From Aureococcus anophagefferens (lineage: Eukaryota > Sar > Pelagophyceae > Pelagomonadales > Pelagomonadaceae), in NCBI RefSeq assembly GCF_000186865.1, contig NW_008705571.1:1188465-1252464 (forward strand): DNA of 64,000 nt, written 5' to 3'. Numbering within the stretch: position 1 is the first letter of the stretch; each line of letters begins with the position of its first letter. Positions 57,271 to 64,000 of this stretch are shown here, one piece after another. The notes beneath the pieces were generated by a model. The model was given only the letters and a program-made list of their open reading frames with translations, was not told the origin of the DNA and did no database searches. The translations under genes were made by a program, and so were the position numbers.

Positions 57271-60200
57271 GGAGCTTTGCTCCTCGAAGACAACCTGCGT
57301 CGATGTTTCGTTGTGAAAGTGCTGCTCCGTCCAAGGCTGTTGCCTCTTGGATCGCAATTCCCTGTGAAGAGATTATCAACGAGACGCTCGCTTCTTCGAT
57401 TCGCGAGCAGAGGCAATCGCTTGGCCCATTCTCAATTCTCGCGATCTTGGTTCGAGCGTGCCGCGGCGACGTGTGCAGACCGCTCTCCGCCGTGGACCGC
57501 AGACTCGTGGAGATTCAACAGCGTCTCATGATGCTCGACGTTGCGCTCCTGCATCCTCTGCGGCGCATCCCATCAGCGCGCGCCCCAACGACGCGACGCG
57601 AGAGGACGGCGCCTCGCGTTTTGTTCCTCCACGGCATGGACACCTACGGCGAGTTCCAAGCGCGCTTGCTGGACTGCCAGGGGTGGTCGAAGGCCGCCGA
57701 GTGGGTCACGACGAGCGCTCCGCACCGAGGCGCTGACTTCTCCGGAGGAGCCGGCGGCGTCTCGCTGCGAGCTCGATTCGGATACGAGCCGGGACGGTCG
57801 CGGTCCTGGCGGCTCATCTCCGAGTACTCGGTGACGAGCAAGAGCCAGGCGGAGATGTTCGCCCGGATCCGTCGCGCGACGGACGCGAGCGCCGACGAGT
57901 ACGGGCTGCTGGGCGACTGGGCCGCGTCAGTCGACCTCGTCGTTCGCGCCGCGACCGAGCAAGCTCCCCTGGACGGCATCGCCGGCATCAGCGAGGGCGG
58001 TACGGTGGGCGCGATCCTCTTCTCGCAGCATCTCCGCGGCGAGGTCTACCTCGGCAGCGGCTACCGGGGACGGCTGGTCTTGACGTTCTGCGCGCTGACG
58101 TCGCCCGCGCATTCTCGCATGTACGCGGACCCGATGCCGTGCCTCGCGAGCCTCCATCTGACGGGAGACACGGACACCGCGGACGTATGGCACATGGGTG
58201 GACAGACGGCGGCGCTGTTTGGCCCGTGGTCGGGCTTGGGCCACTTTCGCGGCGGGCACAAGCTCCCGAGGCTGAGCGACGCGTTGAGTCGCACCGTGAA
58301 CGAGCTGCGCGAGCAGAGCTTCGGGCTGAGCGTTCTTCGACGATGGGATCGCTCCGTGCCGTCTCGTTCGAGCGGCGGAACGAGCATCCCGACACGCCGG
58401 GCTCGACCGTTGGTCGAGGCCGCGGCGCCTGTCCGCGTCTCGATTCGGGCGACGGCGACGACGTTGCGTGCTCATTGGCGAGGCAAGGGCGTGCTTCATG
58501 TGGAGGTCTCAGCACAGCTTGATGCCTTGGATGTTGTCCAGAAGCACGCTACGTGTCACGCAGTCGTCTTGGCAAGCAGTTCGCGAGTTGTCGAGAATAT
58601 GGGCGCGATACGAGACTTCTCCGAGCCAGTCGTGTCCGTGCTAGCCGGGCGTGCGGCTTCCATGGACGTCGCACGAGCAGCCGACTGGCTGGTCGCGACG
58701 CGGACTCACATTGGTCGTTGGTCGCTCGCGGAACGCGGCCCGAGCTCCGTCGGCTTCGACTCGGCAGACGCGGCTCGGCTGCTTGGCGAGTGCACGACGA
58801 TGCTGGCCTCCGTCGGTGTCATCGGCGCTCGCAACACGCTCGTGTCGATGCGCGCTGAATGTCAGGAGAGCTTTCATCCGAACGACGTGGTCGCGCGACT
58901 AAAAGAGACGGTGACCGTTTGCGCGATGCGCGGCGCTCGCTTCTGCGCGAGCGGCGTCGTCTTCGGGCGCAGCAGTGCCGTTCTGCTGACAGCACGTGCG
59001 GGTCCCGCTCTCACCTGGCGTCGCGGCGGCATCGTCTGCGTCGAAAGCTCGCGACCGCTCGTCCAGGGCCGCGCGACGTGGTCTCGCGCCGTCGCCGTCG
59101 TCGTCGAGCTCGATGGCAGCGACGACATCTCGGCACGGCCATATGTTCCTATGCTCGCGGTAGTCGAATTCGCTGCTCTTTGGCGTTGCGACTGCGTCGT
59201 CGGGGTCGGAAGAATTCACGGTGCCGACCGCAGGGCCATTTCTCAGTCCGCTGCGACTAGGGCAATTCATGCTTACGCGGATGCGCTTCTCACGACTCGT
59301 GACTCGACAGCGCTGGCCGCACCCCTTCGTCGTCTCGTGGAGCATACCAGCAAGCGATCCATTTCCAAGCCGGCCTTAAGCATGATCCTCCAAGACCACA
59401 CGCTGCGCGTCAAAGCCGACGGAGACTCGGCCGCCTTGAGCGTCATCCTGATGATGAGCGACCGAGCTGGAATCAGGGCGTCTCTCGACAACCGCGATGC
59501 TCCACGCCCCCGCTACCAGCAGCCGGGCTCGTCGCCTTCTTTGACGTGTCGATACAGCACGCTCGCGTCGTCCCACGCGGGTCGCGCGGCTTGGGTCGCG
59601 CTGCTGCTGCGGCCGACGAGCGACTTAGGCATGCCCCGGCTCGTCGTGCACATGTCGTGCGATGAGCCTGGAATCGTGACGCTGGAGCTGAACGACCCTT
59701 CGACTTTGAACGCGATGACGCCGGAGCTGCTGCTGGGTCTGTCGTTCTCGGTTCGCGCGGCGCTCCTACACGAGAGCGCGCGCGGCCTCGTGCTCCAGGC
59801 CGCGGGTCCCCACTTCTGTACGGGCGGGCGGTACGATGCGGCGTCCCAGGGCAAGGTCCCGCAGTGGGTCCACGGGAGCGGGCTCGTGCTCGACCGGATT
59901 CGGACCGCGCCGCTGCGGTCGACGTCCGTGCTGCACGGAGCGTCCATCGGCGGGGGCCTCCTGCTCGGCCTCGCCGCGGACCGTCGCGTGTGTACTCCGA
60001 GAGCAGTGCTCCGGCTCGGCGTCGCTCCTCACGGCCTGAGCCCCATCGTCCGGGCGACGGACGCGGTCCCGCGGACGGTCGGCTACGGAGTCGCGGCCCA
60101 GATGTACCTCGCGGACCACGAGCTGGATGCACAGCAGGCGCTCGCGTCCGGCTGCGTCCACCGCATCTCGTCGGACGCGGGGACGGCGAGGCGCTTCGCG

Positions 60201-63200
60201 CGTCGGGGCGCGTCGGCGAGCGGTCGGACCGTCGAAGCGACGGACACCCGTCTCATCCAGGAGACGCTGCTCAACGGCGAGGCGAGCGGCGCCGTGAGCG
60301 AAGCGCTGTTCGTCATGCTGCTGCGCCGGGCGGCGCCGCGGAGGAGTTTGACAGCCGTGGCGTCCCCCGAGGCGAGCGCGCCCGGCTCGCCGCCGTCGTC
60401 GCCCATCGTCTCGCCGCTGCTCTCCCCGCCGACGTCGCCGGTGACTCGACAAAGCCGGGCCCTCGAGACGGTCGCGTCCATCTGCGCGGCCGTGGCCGGC
60501 GCCCACGTCGACGCCCAGGGCCCGTTGATGGAGGCCGGCGTCGATTCCCTCGGCGCGGCGGAGATCGTCGGCCGGCTCACCGCGGAGTTCGAGCGAGAGC
60601 TGCCCGCGACGCTCCTCTTCGACCATCCGACCGCGGCGGCCATCGCCGCCTTTCTGCAGCCCGGCTGCGTCCTGGAACCGCTGGACCTCGGCCCACCGCT
60701 CCTGCCGCTCGACCCGGCGTCGCCCGACGAGGGCCTGTCGCTCCGCCGGCGGGGCGACGGCGTCGTCGTCGTGACGTACGACCGGCCCGATCGCTCGAAC
60801 GCGGTCGACCGCGCGTCCGCGGCGCGCCTCGCGAGCCTCCTGGCGGCCCTCTGCGACGACGACGCCGCCGGCGCGATCGTCGTGACGGGCGCGGGCCCCG
60901 CCTTTTGCACGGGCGCGCAGTTCGACTCGTTCCTGCGGCGGGACCCCGCGCCGCGGCTCCGCGACGACGTCCGCGACCTGTCCCGCGCGCTCTTCGACGC
61001 GTTCCTCGACGCGTCCAAGCCCGTCGTCGCGGCCGTCAACGGCGCGGCCATCGGCGGCGGGGCCACGCAGGCCGCCCTCTGCGACGAGACGCTGGCGTCG
61101 ACGGCCGCGGCCTTTTCCTGGCCCTTCCGGCGGTGGCGCGCGGCGCCCGAGGGCTGCGCGAGCGCCCACCTCGCCCGCGCCGTCGGCGCCGGAGCCGCGC
61201 GGGCCGCGCTCGTCGGGGGCGTCGCGATGACGGCGCGCGAGGCTCTGGGTCGCGGCCTCGCGCGCGCGGTCGTCGCGCCCGCGCGGCTCCTGGCCCGCGC
61301 GGAGGCCGCGGCCGCCGCGCGCGTCGACGGGAGGCGCCGCGCGCTCCCCGTCGCCGGCCGCGCGCCGGAGGTCTTCCGGGAGTACGGCGTCGCGAACCTC
61401 TGCGAGAGCCACGCGCTCGCCGACGCCGTCTGCCGCGCCGCGTTCTTCGAAGCGTCGCGCGGACTCTTCGAAGACGCGAGCCTCGCGGACGCGGCCGTCG
61501 CGCGCGGGCCGCTCGACGCGCTCCGCCTCCTCGAGTCCCACGGCGACGCCGTGGAGTCGAGCGCGCCCGACGACGCCGTCGCCTTCCCGCCCGCGCTCCG
61601 GCGCCGCCCGCGCGCGCCCGCGCGGCTCCCGGAGCACGCGACGATATCGCGCGCGGTCCTCCGCCTCCCCGGGCGCACGCGCGACCTCGGCGACCTGCGG
61701 AGCCTCGCGGCGCGCGGCCTCGCGGGCACGGCGACGGTGCCGCGCCGGAGGTGGCGGCCGAGCGCGGCGCCGGGCGTCGCCTACGGCGCGTTCCTCGGGC
61801 CGCTCGCGACCGACGCGCGGGCCTGGCGCCTCCCGGCGGCGGAGGCGGCGGCCGTGCATCCCCAGCAGCTCTTCCTCCTCGAGCTCTGCCACGGCGCGCT
61901 CGCGGGCGCGCTCGCGAGCCGCGACGCGGGCGTCTACGTCGGCATCTCGGGGTCGCTCGGCGGCGCGCTCGGCGCGGACACCGCGCCGGGCGCCTACGCG
62001 GGCACGGGCTGCTCCCTCGCCGTGGCCGCGGGCCGCGTGTCCTTCGTCTTCGGCCTCGTCGGGCCGAGCCTGCCCGTCGACACGGCCTGCTCGGCGTCGC
62101 TCGTGGCGCTCCACGTCGGCGCCGCGGCGCTCGGCGCGCGCGAATGCGCGCGCTGCGTCGTCGCGGGCGAGGGGCTCCTCGAGGCCGCCGTCTTCGAGGC
62201 CTTCGCCGCCGCGGGCATGCTGTCGCCCCTCGGCCGCTGCCACGCCTTCGACGCGCGGGCCGACGGCTACTGCCGCGGCGAGGGCGGCGTCGCGGCGCGC
62301 CTCGCGTTCGGGCCGGGAACGGTCGACGCGCGCGCCGCGGCGGTCCGGCAGGACGGCGCGAGCGCGAGCCTCACGGCGCCGAACGGCACGTCGCAGCGCC
62401 GCCTGCTGCGCGTCGTCCTCGACCGCGCCGCCGTCGCGCCCGCGTCCCTCGAGGCCCACGGCACGGGCACCGCGCTCGGCGACCCCGTCGAGGTCGGCGC
62501 CGCGGCCGCCGCGCTCGCGGGGGGGTCGGGTCGCCGCCTCGTCTCGTCCGTCAAGGCGAACTTGGGCCACGCGGAACCCGCCGCCGCCGCCTCGGGCTTC
62601 GCGCTGCTCGTCGCGACGTCCCTTTTGAGCGCGCGCGCGGCGCCGAACGCGCGCCTCCGGCGGCTGAACACGCACCTCGTGCCCATCGCGGCGCCCGAGC
62701 GGGCCGCGCTGGTCCTCGGGTCGGAGGAAGCGCCGCCGTCGGGCATCGCGCGAGCCACGTCCGGCAACCTGAGCTCCTTCGGATTTAGCGGCACGATCGC
62801 GCACGCGAATTTCGGCGTCGACGGCGACGCGAGCCGCGGCCGCGGACGCGACTCGTTCGGAGCGTCGCTGTTCCGCGCGCAGCTGCCGCTGCAATCGCTC
62901 CAGTTCCAGGGTGCGGTGCTGTCTTCGTGTGCGAGCACGCCCAACAGTCGTACGCTTCTGTCTCCTGACGATGACCGCGTTCGAACGCCGCTGTCCTGGC
63001 GGAGCATCGGCTCATGGCCGCTGTACGTGGGTACCGTCCTCGTTGAGTTGCAACAGCGTCTCATGACGCTCGACGTCGCGCTCCTGCATCCTCTGCGGCG
63101 CATCCCATCAGCGCGCGCCCCGACGACGCGACGCGAGAGGACGGCGCCTCGCGTCTTGTTCCTCCACGGCATGGACACCTACGGCGAGTTCCAGGCTCGT

Positions 63201-63383
63201 TTGCTGGACTGCCAGGGATGGTCGAGAGCCGCCGAGTGGGTCACGACGAGCGCTCCTCACCGAGGCGCTGACTTCTCCGGAGGAGCCGGCGGCGTCTCGC
63301 TGCGAGCTCGATTCGGATACGAGCCGGGACGGTCGCGGTCCTGGCGGCTCATCTCCGAGTACTCGGTGACAAGCAAGAGCTAG
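56766..63383 (+). CDS. PKS segment: KS4 end, serine hydrolase A, degenerate crotonase, ECH, ACP4, ECH, KS5, start of hydrolase B
   Basis: 2,205-codon open frame between TGA 56763 and TAG 63381. Domains: end of KS4; FSH1-like hydrolase (57600-58420); a degenerate crotonase-like/unknown stretch (58530-59560); crotonase (59630-60330: LNDPSTLNAMTPELLLGL, GPHFCTGGRYD, HGASIGGGLLLGLAADRRV); ACP4 (60465-60665, AGVDSLGAAEIV); a third crotonase (60740-61330: VTYDRPDRSNAVDRASAA, GPAFCTGAQFDSF, NGAAIGGGATQAALCDE); KS5 (61640-62830); and the beginning of hydrolase B. 59.7-62.85 kb is again very GC-rich, its flanks less so. There is no own start codon of note; probably part of the same polyprotein as the upstream segments. 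Confidence 0.82.
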   Translation, partial: STGEARIIALAVQSDGPSASLAAPNGSAQRRLLAGVRSDSYSCVAALEAHGTGTALGDPIEVGAAALALEDEVASASLKANVGHLEAVAGGAGTVSLLLIPLLAAQVSPNAQLRRLNPHLDSLIREGGFLMPVQDALLRATHDTDGRVSSFGATGTIAHGLFVARRQSWSFAPRRQPASMFRCESAAPSKAVASWIAIPCEEIINETLASSIREQRQSLGPFSILAILVRACRGDVCRPLSAVDRRLVEIQQRLMMLDVALLHPLRRIPSARAPTTRRERTAPRVLFLHGMDTYGEFQARLLDCQGWSKAAEWVTTSAPHRGADFSGGAGGVSLRARFGYEPGRSRSWRLISEYSVTSKSQAEMFARIRRATDASADEYGLLGDWAASVDLVVRAATEQAPLDGIAGISEGGTVGAILFSQHLRGEVYLGSGYRGRLVLTFCALTSPAHSRMYADPMPCLASLHLTGDTDTADVWHMGGQTAALFGPWSGLGHFRGGHKLPRLSDALSRTVNELREQSFGLSVLRRWDRSVPSRSSGGTSIPTRRARPLVEAAAPVRVSIRATATTLRAHWRGKGVLHVEVSAQLDALDVVQKHATCHAVVLASSSRVVENMGAIRDFSEPVVSVLAGRAASMDVARAADWLVATRTHIGRWSLAERGPSSVGFDSADAARLLGECTTMLASVGVIGARNTLVSMRAECQESFHPNDVVARLKETVTVCAMRGARFCASGVVFGRSSAVLLTARAGPALTWRRGGIVCVESSRPLVQGRATWSRAVAVVVELDGSDDISARPYVPMLAVVEFAALWRCDCVVGVGRIHGADRRAISQSAATRAIHAYADALLTTRDSTALAAPLRRLVEHTSKRSISKPALSMILQDHTLRVKADGDSAALSVILMMSDRAGIRASLDNRDAPRPRYQQPGSSPSLTCRYSTLASSHAGRAAWVALLLRPTSDLGMPRLVVHMSCDEPGIVTLELNDPSTLNAMTPELLLGLSFSVRAALLHESARGLVLQAAGPHFCTGGRYDAASQGKVPQWVHGSGLVLDRIRTAPLRSTSVLHGASIGGGLLLGLAADRRVCTPRAVLRLGVAPHGLSPIVRATDAVPRTVGYGVAAQMYLADHELDAQQALASGCVHRISSDAGTARRFARRGASASGRTVEATDTRLIQETLLNGEASGAVSEALFVMLLRRAAPRRSLTAVASPEASAPGSPPSSPIVSPLLSPPTSPVTRQSRALETVASICAAVAGAHVDAQGPLMEAGVDSLGAAEIVGRLTAEFERELPATLLFDHPTAAAIAAFLQPGCVLEPLDLGPPLLPLDPASPDEGLSLRRRGDGVVVVTYDRPDRSNAVDRASAARLASLLAALCDDDAAGAIVVTGAGPAFCTGAQFDSFLRRDPAPRLRDDVRDLSRALFDAFLDASKPVVAAVNGAAIGGGATQAALCDETLASTAAAFSWPFRRWRAAPEGCASAHLARAVGAGAARAALVGGVAMTAREALGRGLARAVVAPARLLARAEAAAAARVDGRRRALPVAGRAPEVFREYGVANLCESHALADAVCRAAFFEASRGLFEDASLADAAVARGPLDALRLLESHGDAVESSAPDDAVAFPPALRRRPRAPARLPEHATISRAVLRLPGRTRDLGDLRSLAARGLAGTATVPRRRWRPSAAPGVAYGAFLGPLATDARAWRLPAAEAAAVHPQQLFLLELCHGALAGALASRDAGVYVGISGSLGGALGADTAPGAYAGTGCSLAVAAGRVSFVFGLVGPSLPVDTACSASLVALHVGAAALGARECARCVVAGEGLLEAAVFEAFAAAGMLSPLGRCHAFDARADGYCRGEGGVAARLAFGPGTVDARAAAVRQDGASASLTAPNGTSQRRLLRVVLDRAAVAPASLEAHGTGTALGDPVEVGAAAAALAGGSGRRLVSSVKANLGHAEPAAAASGFALLVATSLLSARAAPNARLRRLNTHLVPIAAPERAALVLGSEEAPPSGIARATSGNLSSFGFSGTIAHANFGVDGDASRGRGRDSFGASLFRAQLPLQSLQFQGAVLSSCASTPNSRTLLSPDDDRVRTPLSWRSIGSWPLYVGTVLVELQQRLMTLDVALLHPLRRIPSARAPTTRRERTAPRVLFLHGMDTYGEFQARLLDCQGWSRAAEWVTTSAPHRGADFSGGAGGVSLRARFGYEPGRSRSWRLISEYSVTSKS
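57516..58465 (+). repeat. Direct repeat unit A (hydrolase module duplication)
   Basis: 950 bp matching 63051-64000 with no gaps. Similarity starts abruptly at caacagcgtctcatg, just upstream of the hydrolase domain; the preceding KS4 and KS5 are much more diverged from each other. Confidence 0.88.
57600..58420 (+). other. FSH1/LovG-type serine hydrolase domain A (candidate product-release thioesterase)
   Basis: APRVLFLHGMDTYGEFQARL, nucleophile elbow GISEGGTVGA (Ser codon 57990), Asp in LHLTGDTDTADV and His in HFRGGHKLPRLSD give a complete Ser-Asp-His triad in the FSH1 pattern. LovG, of this family, releases lovastatin intermediates in fungi. Here the domain sits in cis behind KS4. Confidence 0.82.
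60465..60665 (+). other. Acyl carrier domain ACP4
   Basis: ICAAVAGAHVDAQGPLM, EAGVDSLGAAEIVGRLTAE and [18 protein letters not shown]. It is preceded by a Ser/Pro linker (SPPSSPIVSPLLSPPTSP). Confidence 0.88.
61640..62830 (+). other. Ketosynthase domain KS5
   Basis: RAVLRLPGRTRDLG opening, HPQQLFLLELCHGALAG, Cys in [14 protein letters not shown] (codon 62088), [38 protein letters not shown] and [13 protein letters not shown]. Complete triad. Confidence 0.9.
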
Positions 63384-64000
63384 GCGGAGATGTTCGCCCG
63401 AATTCGCCGCGCGACGGACGCGAGCGCCGACGAGTACGGGCTACTGGGCGACTGGGCCGCTTCAGTCGATCTCGTCGTTCGCGCCGCGACCGAGCAAGCT
63501 CCCCTGGACGGCATCGCCGGCATCAGCGAGGGCGGTACGGTGGGCGCGATCCTCTTCTCGCAGCATCTCCGCGGCGAGGTCTACCTCGGCAGCGGCTACC
63601 GGGGACGGCTGGTCCTGACGTTCTGCGCGCTGACGTCGCCCGCGCATTCTCGCATGTACGCGGACCCGATGCCGTGCCTCGCGAGCCTCCATCTGACGGG
63701 AGACACGGACACCGCGGACGTCTGGCACATGGGTGGACAGACGGCGGCGCTGTTTGGCCCGTGGTCGGGCGTGGGCCACTTTCGCGGCGGGCACAAGCTC
63801 CCGAGGCTGAGCGACGCGTTGAGTCGCACCGTGGACGAGCTGCGCGAGCAGAGCTTCGGGCTGAGCGTTCTTCGACGACGGCATCGCTTCGTTCCGTCTC
63901 GTTCGAGCAATGGAACGAGCATCCCGACATGTCGGGCTCGACCGTTGATCGAGGTTGCGGCGCCTGTCCGCGTCTCCGTGCGGGCGACGGCGACGACGGT
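63051..64000 (+). pseudogene. Serine hydrolase domain B, near-copy of domain A, with one TAG (cut by window edge)
   Basis: Aligns to 57516-58465 without a single indel (constant offset 5535 bp) at roughly 95-96% identity, differences mainly transitions. The codon at 63381 is TAG where copy A has CAG (57846). Nucleophile Ser (codon 63525), Asp and His of the triad are kept downstream of the stop. Confidence 0.85.

Larger units (their letters stand above)
44958..64000 (+). other. Giant PKS locus: one continuous frame with in-frame stops (beta-branching, AT-less)
   Basis: All codons at positions divisible by 3 from about 45018 to the window end read as one multidomain PKS. Order: ACP0, KS1, flavin monooxygenase, ACP1, KS2, DH-like, ACP2, KS3, unknown, HCS, ECH-like, unknown, degenerate ECH-like, ECH, ACP3, KS4, serine hydrolase, degenerate ECH/unknown, ECH, ACP4, ECH, KS5, serine hydrolase (cut by the edge). 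In-frame stops lie at 45378 TGA, 52290 TGA, 52305 TAG, 53340 TGA, 54240 TAG, 54630 TGA, 54798 TGA, 56334 TAG, 56421 TAG, 56763 TGA and 63381 TAG; a further TGA at 45015 precedes ACP0. I found no frameshift. No AT or KR domain is visible. Confidence 0.8.

Noticed and set aside
52290..63383. Reassignment of TAG or TGA to sense codons
   Set aside because: Ordinary genes in the window end with TAG (1867, IDI-SQS, DUR3) and TGA (MFS transporter, several others) exactly where family proteins should end, so a genome-wide code change does not fit.
45378..63383. Introns hiding the in-frame stops
   Set aside because: Homology runs through the stops without gap in KS4 (DPQ motif), in hydrolase B (duplicate has CAG) and in HCS, and every such intron would have to be a multiple of three.
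1..64000. CRISPR arrays, rRNA, tRNA, bacterial operon signals
   Set aside because: I looked for direct repeats with spacers and cloverleaf-like sequences and saw none. Intron structure and protein families are eukaryotic.

Overview
The window is nuclear DNA from a very GC-rich, gene-dense protist. The best fit is a pelagophyte stramenopile close to Aureococcus anophagefferens. That rests on gene content (isopentenyl-diphosphate isomerase/squalene synthase fusion, PHYLLO-type menaquinone/phylloquinone fusion, DUR3 urea symporter, bipartite plastid-type leaders), on many small introner elements of the kind described for Aureococcus (about 190-205 bp, terminal inverted repeats, 8-bp target duplications, sitting exactly in introns), and on large polyketide synthase (PKS) genes. 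One run of Ns (38439-38677) marks an assembly gap. The species is inferred, not proven.

Layout. 1-1127: sphingosine-1-phosphate lyase (5' part, minus). 1348-5997: a small unknown protein, an RBM39-type splicing factor, a sugar-porter MFS transporter and a membrane-anchored glutamine-amidotransferase-like protein. 6070-9846: three closely packed minus-strand genes ending in the IDI-SQS fusion. 10060-20623: NEDD1, two PPPDE/DESI peptidases, a GST, a Cys-rich surface protein, a tyrosinase and a TBC1D19-type RabGAP. 20703-21858: a short non-autonomous LTR element. 21985-28318: an EF-hand protein, a DCC-family thiol oxidoreductase, a small membrane protein and the DUR3 urea transporter. 28862-36865: a PCIF1-like cap methyltransferase and, divergently, a MenD-MenH-MenC fusion, both carrying introner introns. 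36934-44525: a plastid-type SAP/hydrolase-fold protein, a low-complexity zinc-finger protein, two unknown proteins and a START/polyketide-cyclase-like secreted protein.

From about 45.0 kb to the end lies the most unusual part: one 19-kb reading frame encoding a multidomain PKS with five ketosynthases (KS), five carrier domains (ACP), a KS-embedded flavin monooxygenase, a dehydratase-like hot-dog domain, an HMG-CoA-synthase-like domain (HCS), several enoyl-CoA-hydratase-like domains (ECH) and two nearly identical FSH1/LovG-type serine hydrolases. I see no acyltransferase or ketoreductase. HCS + ECH + ACP is the signature of the bacterial beta-branching cassette, and the absence of AT resembles trans-AT PKSs. 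The same frame is kept throughout but is broken by eleven in-frame stops (six TGA, five TAG, no TAA) and no frameshift; most stops cluster in a lower-GC block (52.3-56.8 kb). Each stop is one C-to-T change from CGA or CAG, and one is directly documented by the duplicated hydrolase (CAG in one copy, TAG in the other). The locus is thus either a megasynthase decaying by C-to-T transitions or one that is read through or edited.

The introner elements form at least two TIR families with different splicing solutions. Family 1 takes its donor (GT or GC) from the 8-bp target duplication and is removed without trace. Family 2 carries both splice sites and leaves a 12-nt (four-codon) in-frame insertion. 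Reading frames on both sides agree for every copy where I could check, except one exon of the PCIF1-like gene.
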